DNA of 64,000 nucleotides from Caulobacterales bacterium (GTDB lineage Bacteria; Pseudomonadota; Alphaproteobacteria; Caulobacterales; Caulobacteraceae). Shown here one piece after another: positions 8,558 through 18,553 of the stretch (its first letter is position 1; each line of letters starts with the position of its first letter). The DNA is taken from the NCBI GenBank assembly GCA_019510435.1, contig JAEKKJ010000006.1, positions 186,001-250,000 on the forward strand, in the 5' to 3' direction. The notes under the pieces were generated by a model. The model was not told where the DNA came from. It did not search any database and worked only from the letters and a program-made list of their open reading frames with translations. Both the position numbers and the translations under genes were made by a program.

Positions 8558-10582
8558 ATGGATCTGGGCGCGAGGGCCAAGGGCCTTTGGACGGACAGCG
8601 CGCGCCATCCGGGCCGCCGGATTCTCATCGCCGTCCTGGTGCTGGCCGCCCTTGCGCTGGTCATCTGGCTGGCCGTGGCCCTGGTGCACGGCGCGGGTAA
8701 GGGCGGCGGCGGCGCAGGCGGCGGCGGGTTCGGCGGGGGCGGTCGGCGCGGTCGGGGCGCGACCACGGTCGGCGTGGCCACCGCGACCCTGGCCGACGTG
8801 CCGGTCACCCTGGACGGCCTCGGCACGGTCACGCCCGCCGCGACGGTGACGGTCAGCCCGCAGGTCTCGGGCGTGATCACCGAGATCCTGTACAAGGAAG
8901 GCCAGACCGTGAAGAAGGGCCAGGCCCTGGCGGTCATCGATCCGCGCCCGCTGCGCATGCAGCTGCTGCAGGCCCAGGGCAACCTCACCCGCGACGAGGC
9001 CCAGCTGGCCAACGCCCGCCTGCTGCTCGAGCGCGACCGCACCCTGCTGGCCCAGGACTCCATCGCCCGCCAGGACGTCGACACCCAGGCCGCCCTGGTG
9101 AAGCAGCTGGAAGGCACGGTCACCACCGACAAGGCCGCCGTCGGCACGGCCCAGCTGAACCTGGGCTACAGCCGCGTGACCGCGCCGGTCTCCGGGCGCG
9201 TAGGCCTGCGCGTGGTGGACGTCGGCAACTTCATCAGCGCCGGCTCGTCGACCGGCATCGCGGTGATCACCGAGGTCAGCCCGATCGACGTGCAGTTCAC
9301 GGTCCCGCAGGACGACGTCCCGCGCCTGGAGGCCCAGGCGCGGCAGGCGACCCTAGCCGCCACCGCCTATGACCGCACCAAGACCACGGTGCTGGACCAG
9401 GGCCAGTTCTCCACCCTCGACAACCGTGTCGACGCCACCACCGGGACGGTGAAGGCCAAGGCGCGTTTCCCCAACACCCGCGGGACCTTGTTCCCCAGCC
9501 AGTTCGTCAATGTGCGCGTCGCGCTGCAGACCCTGCACAATGTGGTGGTGGTGCCGGTCACGGCGGTGCGCACCGGCCCCAGCGGCGACTTCGTCTGGAA
9601 GCTGAACGCCGACCGCACCGTGAGCCTGCGCAAGGTGACGCGCGGACCCGGCACGCCCACGGCCACCAGCATCGTCCAGGGGCTCTATGCCGGCGAGCGA
9701 GTGATCACCGAGGGCGGCGACCGCCTCACCGACGGCGCCAGCGTGCAGCTGCCGGGAGACCGCGGCGGCAACATGATGCAGGCCTGCGCGGCGGACCTGA
9801 AGAAGCTGTGCGGCGGCAAGCAGGGACGCGAGGCCTTCATGTGCCTGCGTCAGAACCAGGCTGGGGCCAGCGCTGGCTGTAAGGCGGCCATGGCGCAGCG
9901 CGGCGGCCGCGGTGGCGGCGGACCCGGGGGCGCCGGCGGCGGCCAGGCCGGCGGCTATGGCGCGGCGGGCGGCGGCAACGCGGCGGGCAGCGGCGGCGGT
10001 CAGGGCGGCTATGGCCAGGGCGGCGGCTACGGCCAAGGCGGCGGCGGCGGCTTCGCGCCCTCGCCCGAGATGCAGGCGGCCCGCCAGGCGGCGCGCCAGG
10101 CCTGTGCGGCCGACATGCAGAAGCTCTGCCCCGGCCAGGAGGGTCGCGAGGCCTTCATGTGCGTGCGCCAGAACGCGGCCAAGGCGGGCGCGGCGTGCAA
10201 GGCGGCGCTGGCCAAGCTGCCGGCCCGCGGGAACGGCGGTGGCGGCCCGCCCCAGGGCGGAGCCGGCACGACCGCCGCGCCACCGCCCCCGGCCGCCGCT
10301 GCAGGCGGCTTCCCGGCTGGAGGTCCAGCCCCCGCCGCGGCGGGCCAAGGCGGTGGCGGGGGCGGGGGTGGCTTCACCCCGTCGGCGGAGATGCAGGCCG
10401 CCCGCCAGGCGATGCGCGCCGCCTGCGCCGCCGACCTGCAGAAGCTGTGCCCGGGCCTCGAGGGGCGCGAGGCCATGATGTGCCTGCGCCAGAACGCCGA
10501 GAAGGCCGGCGGGGCTTGCAAGGACGCCCTGGCCAAGATGCCCCGCCGCCCGCCTGGCGGCGGCGGCGGGCCCGGCGCCTGA
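8558..10582 (+). CDS. mdtA: RND efflux periplasmic adaptor (MdtA/MuxA type) with three C-terminal Cys-rich GLG1-like repeats
   Basis: The first 400 residues are a standard membrane-fusion protein: one N-terminal membrane anchor (about 25-45), a Gly-rich linker, lipoyl halves around a coiled-coil hairpin, and beta-barrel and membrane-proximal domains. It links the inner-membrane permease to the outer-membrane channel. The remaining 270 residues are unusual. Three near-identical units begin near residues 409, 515 and 622, each with four cysteines in the pattern C-x6-C-x10-C-x12-C (for example CAADLQKLC). Long Gly/Ala-rich linkers separate them. The units resemble the cysteine-rich GLG1/FGFR repeat (PF00839). 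GGAG lies just before the start. It is the first gene of an operon with two permeases and an outer-membrane factor. Confidence 0.9.
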   Translation: MDLGARAKGLWTDSARHPGRRILIAVLVLAALALVIWLAVALVHGAGKGGGGAGGGGFGGGGRRGRGATTVGVATATLADVPVTLDGLGTVTPAATVTVSPQVSGVITEILYKEGQTVKKGQALAVIDPRPLRMQLLQAQGNLTRDEAQLANARLLLERDRTLLAQDSIARQDVDTQAALVKQLEGTVTTDKAAVGTAQLNLGYSRVTAPVSGRVGLRVVDVGNFISAGSSTGIAVITEVSPIDVQFTVPQDDVPRLEAQARQATLAATAYDRTKTTVLDQGQFSTLDNRVDATTGTVKAKARFPNTRGTLFPSQFVNVRVALQTLHNVVVVPVTAVRTGPSGDFVWKLNADRTVSLRKVTRGPGTPTATSIVQGLYAGERVITEGGDRLTDGASVQLPGDRGGNMMQACAADLKKLCGGKQGREAFMCLRQNQAGASAGCKAAMAQRGGRGGGGPGGAGGGQAGGYGAAGGGNAAGSGGGQGGYGQGGGYGQGGGGGFAPSPEMQAARQAARQACAADMQKLCPGQEGREAFMCVRQNAAKAGAACKAALAKLPARGNGGGGPPQGGAGTTAAPPPPAAAAGGFPAGGPAPAAAGQGGGGGGGGFTPSAEMQAARQAMRAACAADLQKLCPGLEGREAMMCLRQNAEKAGGACKDALAKMPRRPPGGGGGPGA

Positions 10583-10599
10583 CGCCCCGGACCTGACCC

Positions 10600-13500
10600 G
10601 TGGCCATGAGTCCCTCCCGCCCCTTCATCATGCGCCCGGTGGCGACCGCCCTCCTGATGGTGGCGATCGTCCTCGGCGGCCTGGTGGGCTTCCGCCTGCT
10701 GCCGCTCTCCGCCCTGCCCGAGGTGGACTACCCCACCATCCAGGTGCAGACGCTCTATCCGGGCGCCAGCCCCGAGGTGATGGCCCAGACGGTGACCGCG
10801 CCGCTGGAGCGCCAGTTCGGCCAGATGTCGGGCCTGGACCGCATGAGCTCGGTGAGCTCGGCCGGCGCCTCCATCGTCACCCTGCAGTTCAACCTCGGCG
10901 AAAGCCTGGACGTGGCCGAGCAGGAGGTGCAGGCCGCGATCAACGCCGGCGGCAACCTGCTGCCGGCCGACCTGCCGGCGCCCCCGGTCTATGCCAAGGT
11001 CAACCCGGCCGACGCGCCGATCCTGTCGCTGGCGATCACCTCCGACACCATGCCGCTGACCGAGGTGCAGAACCTGGTCAACACCCGCCTGGCGCAGAAG
11101 ATCAGCCAGGTCACCGGCGTCGGCCTGGTCACGCTCTCTGGCGGGCAGCGCCCCGCCACCCGCATCCAGGTGGACATCCGGTCCATGGCCTCGTTCGGCC
11201 TGACCCTCGACACCGTCCGCAACGCCGTCAGCGCCGCCAACGCCAACACCGCCAAGGGCACGATCGACGGGCCGACGCGGACCTATTCCATCAACGCCAA
11301 CGACCAGCTGCTGAGCGCCGACGACTATCGCAATCTGATCATCGCCACCCGCAACGGCGGCTCGGTGCGGCTCTCCGACATCGCCACCATCGTGGATGGG
11401 GCCGAGAACGTGAAGCTCGGCGCCTGGGCCGGTGGCAAGCCCGCGATCATCGTCAACGTCCAGCGCCAGCCCGGCGCCAACGTCATCAAGACGGTGGACG
11501 CCATCAAGAAGCAGCTGCCGGACCTGACCGCCTCGCTGCCGCCGGCGCTGAAGGTCACCGTGCTCTCCGACCGCACCACCGGCATCCGCGCCTCGGTGCA
11601 CGACGTGGAGGTGGAGCTGCTGATCGCCATCGGCCTGGTCGTGCTGGTGATCTTCCTCTTCCTGCACAGCCTGCGCGCCACGGTGATCGCGGGCCTCGCC
11701 GTGCCGATCTCGCTGATCGGCACCTGCGCGGTCACCTACCTGCTGGGCTTCAGCCTCAACAACCTCAGCCTGATGGCCCTGACCATCGCCACCGGCTTCG
11801 TGGTCGACGACGCCATCGTGATGATCGAGAACATCTCGCGCCACGTCGAGGAGGGCATGCCCCCCTTTGAGGCGGCAATGAGGGGCGCCGGCGAGATCGG
11901 CTTCACCATCATCTCCCTGACCGTGTCGCTGATCGCGGTGCTGATCCCGCTGCTGTTCATGGGCGACGTGGTGGGCCGCCTGTTCCGCGAGTTCGCGGTG
12001 ACCCTGGCCATCACCATCCTGATCTCGGCGGTGGTCTCCCTGACCCTGACGCCGATGATGTCGGCACGCTGGCTTCGCGCCGCGGACGCCCATCCGCGGG
12101 GCGGTTTCGCGGCGCGGGCGCAGTCGGCGTTCGACGGCGTCGTGGCCCGCTACGACCGCGCGCTGGTCTGGGTCCTGGACCGCCAGGGCCCCACCCTGGC
12201 CGTGGCCATCGGCACCTTCCTGCTGACCGTCGTCCTCTACCTGGTGATCCCCAAGGGCCTGTTCCCGACCCAGGACACCGGCCAGCTGCAGGGCCACACC
12301 CAGGCCGGAGAGGACGTCTCGTTCGACCGGATGAGCGAGCTGCAGCAGAAGGCCAGCGCGGCGATCGCCACCGACCCGGCCGTGGACAGCATAAGCTCCT
12401 ACGTGGGCGTCGACGCCGCCAACAACGCCATGGTCCACACCGGGACCATGCTCATCAACCTGAAGCCCAGCCACGGTTCCCAGGCCAAGGTGATCGACCG
12501 GCTGCAGAAGCGCGCGGCGCAGGTGGCGGGGATCCAGCTCTTCCTGCAGCCGACCCAGGACCTGACGGTGGACGCCGAGACCGGCCCCACCCAGTACCGG
12601 CTGTCGGTGGAGGGCTCCAATACCGCGGCGGTCAACGGCTGGGCCGACAAGCTGGCCGCCGCCCTGGCCGACAACGGCAAGGTGCGCAACGTCGTCACCG
12701 ACGGCAGCGAGCAGGGCCTGGCCGCCTTCGTGGACATCGACCGCGATACCGCCGCCCGCCTGTCGATCACGCCCTCGGCGGTGGACGACGCGCTCTACTC
12801 GGCGTTCGGCCAGCGGATCATCTCGACCATCTTCACCGAGACCAACCAGTACCGGGTGATCCTGGAGGCCAAGCCCGAGGACGCCACGCCCCAGAGCCTG
12901 GGCGGCGTGCAGCTGCAGGCGTCGGGCGGGCCCACGCCGCTCGCCGCCATCGCCCAGATCCGCGAGACCACCGCGCCGCTGCAGGTGCGCCACGCCTCGC
13001 AGTTCCCGGCCGCCAATGTGGGCTTCGACACCCAGCCGGGCGTCTCGCTGGGCGGGGCGGTGAACGAGATCCGCAAGACCGCGAACCGGATCGGTGTGCC
13101 CACCGGGATCTCGATGACCTTCCTCGGGGCGTCCGGCGCCTACGAGCGGTCGCTGACCAACCAGCTGTGGCTGATCCTGGCGGCCGTGGTCTGCGTCTAC
13201 ATCGTGCTGGGGGTGCTCTACGAGAGCTACATCCACCCGCTGACCATCCTCTCGACCCTGCCCTCGGCCGGCGTCGGGGCGCTCCTGGCCCTGCTCGTCA
13301 CCGGCAACGACCTGGGCGTGATCGGCATCATCGGCATCATCCTCCTCATCGGCATCGTGAAGAAGAACGCGATCATGATGATCGACTTCGCCCTCGACGC
13401 CGAACGGGTGGAGGGCAAGAGCCCGCGCGAGGCGATCCATCAGGCGGCGCTGCTGCGCTTCCGACCGATCCTGATGACCACCATGGCGGCCCTGTTCGCG

Positions 13501-13719
13501 GCCGTGCCGCTGATGCTGGGCATGGGGCAGGGGGCGGAGCTGCGCCGACCGCTGGGCCTGGCGATCTTCGGGGGCCTGATCCTCAGCCAGTTGCTGACCA
13601 TCTTCACGACGCCGGTGGTCTACCTGGCCTTCGACCGGCTGGCGCCGCGCAAGAAGCGGACAGGCGCGGTGAGCGGCGATGCGGCGCCTGACGCGCCGGC
13701 GCCGGAGCCGGCCGAATGA
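10600..13719 (+). CDS. mdtB: RND multidrug efflux permease, MdtB-like
   Basis: This 1039-residue inner-membrane proton/drug antiporter has the HAE1-type layout: 12 membrane helices and two large periplasmic loops. Family landmarks include [20 protein letters not shown] in the first porter loop and the TM4 segment [14 protein letters not shown], whose paired aspartates form the proton relay. Tandem MdtB/MdtC-type permeases assemble as a B2C heterotrimer, and the second permease follows immediately. Translation starts at GTG 10600 or ATG 10606. The stop overlaps the next start as ATGA. Substrates are not predictable; relatives export bile salts, novobiocin and similar compounds. Confidence 0.93.
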   Translation: MAMSPSRPFIMRPVATALLMVAIVLGGLVGFRLLPLSALPEVDYPTIQVQTLYPGASPEVMAQTVTAPLERQFGQMSGLDRMSSVSSAGASIVTLQFNLGESLDVAEQEVQAAINAGGNLLPADLPAPPVYAKVNPADAPILSLAITSDTMPLTEVQNLVNTRLAQKISQVTGVGLVTLSGGQRPATRIQVDIRSMASFGLTLDTVRNAVSAANANTAKGTIDGPTRTYSINANDQLLSADDYRNLIIATRNGGSVRLSDIATIVDGAENVKLGAWAGGKPAIIVNVQRQPGANVIKTVDAIKKQLPDLTASLPPALKVTVLSDRTTGIRASVHDVEVELLIAIGLVVLVIFLFLHSLRATVIAGLAVPISLIGTCAVTYLLGFSLNNLSLMALTIATGFVVDDAIVMIENISRHVEEGMPPFEAAMRGAGEIGFTIISLTVSLIAVLIPLLFMGDVVGRLFREFAVTLAITILISAVVSLTLTPMMSARWLRAADAHPRGGFAARAQSAFDGVVARYDRALVWVLDRQGPTLAVAIGTFLLTVVLYLVIPKGLFPTQDTGQLQGHTQAGEDVSFDRMSELQQKASAAIATDPAVDSISSYVGVDAANNAMVHTGTMLINLKPSHGSQAKVIDRLQKRAAQVAGIQLFLQPTQDLTVDAETGPTQYRLSVEGSNTAAVNGWADKLAAALADNGKVRNVVTDGSEQGLAAFVDIDRDTAARLSITPSAVDDALYSAFGQRIISTIFTETNQYRVILEAKPEDATPQSLGGVQLQASGGPTPLAAIAQIRETTAPLQVRHASQFPAANVGFDTQPGVSLGGAVNEIRKTANRIGVPTGISMTFLGASGAYERSLTNQLWLILAAVVCVYIVLGVLYESYIHPLTILSTLPSAGVGALLALLVTGNDLGVIGIIGIILLIGIVKKNAIMMIDFALDAERVEGKSPREAIHQAALLRFRPILMTTMAALFAAVPLMLGMGQGAELRRPLGLAIFGGLILSQLLTIFTTPVVYLAFDRLAPRKKRTGAVSGDAAPDAPAPEPAE

Positions 13720-16700
13720 ACCTCTCCTCCCCCTTCATCCGCCGGCCGATCGCCACCGTCCTGCTCACGGTGGGCCTGGCGCTGGCGGGGATCGCGGCCT
13801 TCTTCGTGCTGCCGGTGGCGCCGCTGCCGCAGGTGGATTTCCCGGCGATCTCGGTGCAGGCCAACCTCGCCGGCGCCAGTCCCGAGACCATGGCCACCAG
13901 CGTCGCGACCCCGCTGGAGCGCCGGCTGGGCGTCATCCCGGGACTGAACGAGATCACCTCGTCCAGCTCCACGGGCTCCACCCGCATAAGCCTGCAGTTC
14001 GACCTGTCACGGAATATCGACGGGGCGGCCCGCGAGGTGCAGGCGGCGATCAACGCCGCGCGCAGCGACCTGCCCGCCTCGCTCCGCCAGAACCCCAGCT
14101 ACCGCAAGCGCAACCCGGCCGACCAGCCGGTGGTGATCCTGGCCCTGACCTCCGAGACCCGCACCCCCGGCGACATCTACGACGCCGTCTCGAACATCAT
14201 CCAGCAGCGGCTGTCCCAGGTGACCGGCGTGGGGGAGGTGGAGCTGGGCGGCGGCTCCCTGCCCGCCGTGCGCGTGGAGATGAACCCGTTCGCCCTCAAC
14301 CAGTACGGGGTCAGCCTGGAGGACGTGCGGGCGGCGATCGAGTCGGCCAACGCCAACCGCCCGAAGGGCACGGTGGAGGACGCGGGGCGCAGGCTGCAGA
14401 TCTACACCTCCGCCGGCGGGCGCAAGGCGGCCGACTACCGCGGCCTGATCGTCGCCTGGCGCGGCGGCGCCCCGATCCGCCTCAGCGACGTGGCCGAGGT
14501 CACCGACGGCGTGCAGGACACCCGCACCCTGGGCCTCTTCAACGGCAAGCCGGCGATCATCGTCCTGGTCACCCAGCAGCCGGGCGCCAACATCATCAAG
14601 ACCGTCAACAGCGTGCGCGCCGTGCTGCCGGACCTCCAGGCCCAGCTGCCCGCCGACGTGAAGCTGCAGGTCGCCTCCGACGCCACCAACTCCATCCGCG
14701 CCTCGCTGCACGAGATCGAGGTGACCCTGCTGATCGCCGTGATCCTGGTGGTGATCGTGGTCAGCGCCTTCCTGCGCAGCGCCCGCGCCACCGTGATCCC
14801 GGCGGTGGCCACGGTGGTCTCGCTGCTGGGGGCGCTGGGGGTGATGTACCTGCTGGGCTTCAGCCTCAACAACCTCAGCCTGATGGCGCTGACGGTGGCC
14901 TCGGGGTTCGTGGTCGACGACGCCATCGTGGTGCTGGAGAACACCACCCGCCACCTGGAGGCCGGCGTCGACCGGTTCTTCGCGGCCATGGCCGGCGCGC
15001 GCGAGGTCGGCTTCACCGTGCTCTCCATGAGCATCAGCCTGGTGGCGGTGTTCATCCCGCTGCTCTTCATGGGCGGTCAGGTGGGGCGGCTGTTCCGCGA
15101 GTTCGCCGTGACCCTGTCGGCGGCGGTGATGATCTCGCTGGTGATCTCGCTGACCACCACGCCGATGATGTGCGCCTACCTGCTGCGGCGCTCCAGCGCC
15201 GAGCGTCGGCCGGGCCGCATCAGCCGGGCCTTCGAGCGCGGCTTCGAGATCCTGCAGCGGACCTATGCCGCCTCGCTGGACTGGGCGCTGTCGATGAAGC
15301 CGCTGATCATGCTGATCCTGGCGGTGGTGATCGGGCTCAACGTCTACCTCTACATCGCCTCGCCCAAGGGCTTCTTCCCCACCCAGGATTCCGGGCGCCT
15401 GAACGGCGGGATGCGGGCCGACCAGAGCATCTCTTCGGAGGAGATGGGACGGAAGTTGCGGGCGCTGCAGGCCGTGGTGCTGAAGGACCCTGCGGTGTCC
15501 ACCGTTGTGGGCTTCACCGGCGGCGGGCGCGCCGGCGGCGGCTTCATGTCCGTCGACCTCAAGCCGCGTGCGGAGCGGACGGAGACCGGCCAGCAGGTGA
15601 TCGCCCGGCTGCGGCCGCAACTGGCCAAGGTCACCGGCGTCAGCCTGTTCCTGAATCCGCAGCAGGACGTGCGGATGGGCGGGCGCCAGTCCAACGCCAC
15701 CTACCAGTACACCCTGAAGAGCGACAACGCCGCCGATCTCAAGACCTGGGCCCAGAAGCTGTCGGACGCCCTGCAGGAGGACCAGTCCGTCCTCACCGAC
15801 GTCAACACCGACCAGCAGGACAACGGGGTGGAGACCTTCGTCAACGTCGACCACGACACCGCCGCGCGCCTGGGGGTGACCATGCGCGACGTCGACAACG
15901 CGCTGTACGACAACTTCGGCCAGCGCCAGGCCGCGACGATCTACGAGGACCTCAACCAGTACAGCGTCGTGCTGGAGGCCGCCCCGCCGTTCACCCGATC
16001 GCCCGACGCCCTGGCCCAGGTCTATGTGCCCGCCAACGGCGTCGGCGTCGGCAGCGCCGCAAGCCAGGCCGCGGGACGGGCCGCCACCGCCGCGGCGACC
16101 ACGGGCGCCGGCGCCACGACCTCCGGGGGCGCGACCCCTGGCGCGACGGCGGCCGCAGGCTCGACCGCCTCGACCGCCTCGACCGCCTCGACCGGCGCTG
16201 CGGCCACCACGGCCAATGCGACACCCGCCAACCCCGCGCTGCGCGACCCGTCCAGCGGCAACGCCATCAACACCGCAGTCCGCCGCATGGTCCCGCTCAC
16301 CGGCATCGCCACGTTCAGCCAGCGGGCCACGCCGGCGGCCGTGAACCACCAGGACACCGAGCTCGCCACCACGGTCTCGTTCAACCTCGCGGACGGCGTC
16401 AGCCTCTCCGACGCCCAGGCCGCCATCGCCGCAACGGAGGCGCGCATCGGCATGCCGATCAATGTGCGCGGCAGCTTCCAGGGCACGGCCAAGGCCTTCC
16501 AGGATTCCCTGAAGCAGGAGCCGGTGCTGATCCTGGCCGCGATCGTGGCGATCTACATCGTGCTCGGCGTGCTCTACGAGAGCCTGGTCCATCCGATCAC
16601 CGTGCTTTCCACCCTGCCGTCGGCGGGGGTCGGGGCCCTGCTGGCCCTGCTGATCTTCAAGATGGAGTTCTCGATCATCGCCCTGATCGGGATCTTCCTG

Positions 16701-17063
16701 CTGATCGGCCTGGTGAAGAAGAACGCCATCATGATCATCGACTTCGCGTTGGAGACCCAGCGCGCCCGCGGCGTCTCGGCCACCGAAGCCGTGCGCGAGG
16801 CCTGCTTGCTGCGCTTCCGGCCGATCCTGATGACCACCGTGGCCGCCGGCCTCGGGGCGCTGCCACTGGCCATCGGCTTCGGCGAGGGCTCGGAGCTGCG
16901 CCGTCCCCTGGGGGTGGCGATCATCGGCGGGCTGATCGCCAGCCAGCTGCTCACCCTGCTCACCACACCCGTCGTCTACGTCTACCTCGACAAGCTCCGG
17001 GGCCGGCGGGACGAGCGTTTCCTGAGCCGCGCCGCCGGCCAGGACGAGGTCCAAGCCGCATGA
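13716..17063 (+). CDS. mdtC: RND multidrug efflux permease, MdtC-like, with Ala/Thr-rich insert
   Basis: The second permease of the operon is homologous to, but distinct from, the one before it. It has the RND fold with the TM4 proton-relay segment [14 protein letters not shown]. At 1115 residues it is about 80 longer than usual. The excess is one low-complexity Ala/Thr/Gly/Ser-rich block (about residues 775-845, bases 16035-16260) in the second periplasmic loop, containing [11 protein letters not shown] encoded by a 9-bp tandem repeat. The sequence on both sides aligns with ordinary MdtC, so this is an insertion and not a frameshift. It overlaps the upstream gene and the downstream gene by ATGA, indicating coupled translation. 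Confidence 0.92.
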   Translation: MNLSSPFIRRPIATVLLTVGLALAGIAAFFVLPVAPLPQVDFPAISVQANLAGASPETMATSVATPLERRLGVIPGLNEITSSSSTGSTRISLQFDLSRNIDGAAREVQAAINAARSDLPASLRQNPSYRKRNPADQPVVILALTSETRTPGDIYDAVSNIIQQRLSQVTGVGEVELGGGSLPAVRVEMNPFALNQYGVSLEDVRAAIESANANRPKGTVEDAGRRLQIYTSAGGRKAADYRGLIVAWRGGAPIRLSDVAEVTDGVQDTRTLGLFNGKPAIIVLVTQQPGANIIKTVNSVRAVLPDLQAQLPADVKLQVASDATNSIRASLHEIEVTLLIAVILVVIVVSAFLRSARATVIPAVATVVSLLGALGVMYLLGFSLNNLSLMALTVASGFVVDDAIVVLENTTRHLEAGVDRFFAAMAGAREVGFTVLSMSISLVAVFIPLLFMGGQVGRLFREFAVTLSAAVMISLVISLTTTPMMCAYLLRRSSAERRPGRISRAFERGFEILQRTYAASLDWALSMKPLIMLILAVVIGLNVYLYIASPKGFFPTQDSGRLNGGMRADQSISSEEMGRKLRALQAVVLKDPAVSTVVGFTGGGRAGGGFMSVDLKPRAERTETGQQVIARLRPQLAKVTGVSLFLNPQQDVRMGGRQSNATYQYTLKSDNAADLKTWAQKLSDALQEDQSVLTDVNTDQQDNGVETFVNVDHDTAARLGVTMRDVDNALYDNFGQRQAATIYEDLNQYSVVLEAAPPFTRSPDALAQVYVPANGVGVGSAASQAAGRAATAAATTGAGATTSGGATPGATAAAGSTASTASTASTGAAATTANATPANPALRDPSSGNAINTAVRRMVPLTGIATFSQRATPAAVNHQDTELATTVSFNLADGVSLSDAQAAIAATEARIGMPINVRGSFQGTAKAFQDSLKQEPVLILAAIVAIYIVLGVLYESLVHPITVLSTLPSAGVGALLALLIFKMEFSIIALIGIFLLIGLVKKNAIMIIDFALETQRARGVSATEAVREACLLRFRPILMTTVAAGLGALPLAIGFGEGSELRRPLGVAIIGGLIASQLLTLLTTPVVYVYLDKLRGRRDERFLSRAAGQDEVQAA
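16161..16196 (+). repeat. 9-bp in-frame tandem repeat (x4) inside the second RND permease gene
   Basis: TCGACCGCC occurs three times in tandem, followed by one copy with a single change (TCGACCGGC). It encodes repeated Ser-Thr-Ala in the low-complexity periplasmic insert. Because the unit is a multiple of three, copy-number change by slippage would keep the frame and alter only loop length. Confidence 0.8.
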
Positions 17064-18553
17064 ACGCCCGCCCCTCCGCTCCGCGCCTCATGGCCGTCCT
17101 GCTCGCCGGCGCCGCCCTCGGCGGCTGCGCGGTCGGACCGAACTACCAGCGGCCGTCCGCGCCGATCTCGCCGACCTACAAGGAGGCCGCCGGCTGGACC
17201 CCCGCCGCGCCGGCCGACCTCCTGGAGCGTGGCGACTGGTGGACGCTCTTTGGCGATCCCATGCTCAACGACCTGGCCGCGAAGGTGCAGGTCTCCAACC
17301 AGAACATCGTCGCCGCCGAGGCCGCCTATCGCCAGGCGCGGGCGGCGGTCTCGGAACAGCGCGCCGCGCTCTTCCCGACCGTCAGCCTGAACGCCAGCGC
17401 CACACGCTCCGGCACCGGCGCCGGCAGCGGCACGACCAGTGTCGTCGGCGGCGAGGTGGTCTCCGGCGGGGGCAGCCGCTCCACCTACCGCGCCAGCCTG
17501 GGCGGGACGTGGGAACCCGACGTCTGGGGTCGCATCCGCCGCTCCATCGAGGCGGCCAAGGACCAGGCGCAGGCCAGCGCCGCCGACCTCGCCGCGGCCC
17601 GTCTCGCGGCCCAGGGCGAGATGGCCGCCGACTACTTCGGCCTGCGCGCGGCCGACATCGAGCTGGCCCTCGACCAGGCGACGGTGGCCGCCTACCAGCG
17701 CGCGCTGACCATCACCCAGAACCGCTACAACGCGGGGATCGCCCCGCATTCCGACGTGCTGCAGGCCCAGACCCAGCTGGCCAACGCCCAGGCGGACTTT
17801 GCCGGCGTCCAGCAGACCCGCGCCACCTACGAACACGCGATCGCCGTCCTGACGGGCCAGGCGCCGGGCTCGTTCAGCCTCGCGCCCACCGCCAACTGGA
17901 CCGGCCGTGCGCCGGACATTCCCCCGGGCGTGCCGTCCACCCTGCTCCAGCGCCGCCCGGACATCGCCGCCGCCGAGCGCCGCGTCGCGGCCGCCAACGC
18001 CCAGATCGGCGTGCAGGTCTCGGCCTATTTCCCGGCCCTGACCCTGACCGGCTCCTACGGCTTCGCCGCCACCGAGCTCGGCAACCTGTTGAACTCGCCG
18101 AGCGCCGTCTGGAGCTATGGCGCCTCCGTGGCCGAGACCCTGCTGGACTTCGGCACCCGCCGCGCCCGGGTGCGTCAGGCGCGCGCCGCCCACGACCAGG
18201 CCGTGGCCCAGTACCGCCAGACGGTGCTGAGCGCGCTGGAGGACGTGGAGAACCAGCTGATCGCCACCCGGGTCCTGGCCCAGCAGGAGAGCCTGCGCCG
18301 CCAGGCCTCCGCCGCCGCCGACGCCACCGAGCAGATGATGGCCAACCGCTACCAGGCCGGCCAGGTCAGCTACACCGAGGTGGTCACCACCCAGACCGCC
18401 GCCTATTCCGCCCGCCGCGCCCTGGCCCAGGCCACGGCCCAGCGGCAATCCACGGCGGTGGCCCTGATCCAGGCGCTGGGCGGCGGCTGGACCGCCGGGC
18501 CCGGCGTCAGTGCGCCGGCCCGGTCGCCGTCGCCGGCATCACCGGCAGGATGA
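17060..18553 (+). CDS. NodT-family RND outer-membrane efflux lipoprotein
   Basis: This 497-residue channel protein completes the tripartite pump. The N-terminus is a lipoprotein signal ending in LGGC (Cys about residue 23), followed by VGPNYQRP, the classic NodT/OprM opening. Two repeated OEP domains follow, including QRRPDIAAAERR and the family's terminal helices. Start ATG 17060 overlaps the permease stop as ATGA. Its last 47 bases overlap the convergent hydrolase gene. Architecture (adaptor, two permeases, OM factor) matches MuxABC-OpmB of Pseudomonas. Confidence 0.93.
   Translation: MNARPSAPRLMAVLLAGAALGGCAVGPNYQRPSAPISPTYKEAAGWTPAAPADLLERGDWWTLFGDPMLNDLAAKVQVSNQNIVAAEAAYRQARAAVSEQRAALFPTVSLNASATRSGTGAGSGTTSVVGGEVVSGGGSRSTYRASLGGTWEPDVWGRIRRSIEAAKDQAQASAADLAAARLAAQGEMAADYFGLRAADIELALDQATVAAYQRALTITQNRYNAGIAPHSDVLQAQTQLANAQADFAGVQQTRATYEHAIAVLTGQAPGSFSLAPTANWTGRAPDIPPGVPSTLLQRRPDIAAAERRVAAANAQIGVQVSAYFPALTLTGSYGFAATELGNLLNSPSAVWSYGASVAETLLDFGTRRARVRQARAAHDQAVAQYRQTVLSALEDVENQLIATRVLAQQESLRRQASAAADATEQMMANRYQAGQVSYTEVVTTQTAAYSARRALAQATAQRQSTAVALIQALGGGWTAGPGVSAPARSPSPASPAG

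Noticed and set aside
16161..16196. CRISPR-like short repeats
   Set aside because: In-frame 9-bp coding tandem repeat without spacers.
13679..17059. Apparent fusion of a 1100-residue N-terminal region to the efflux lipoprotein (open frame to 18553)
   Set aside because: The upstream part is an out-of-frame shadow of the second permease; the lipoprotein signal peptide begins cleanly at 17060 with an ATGA overlap.
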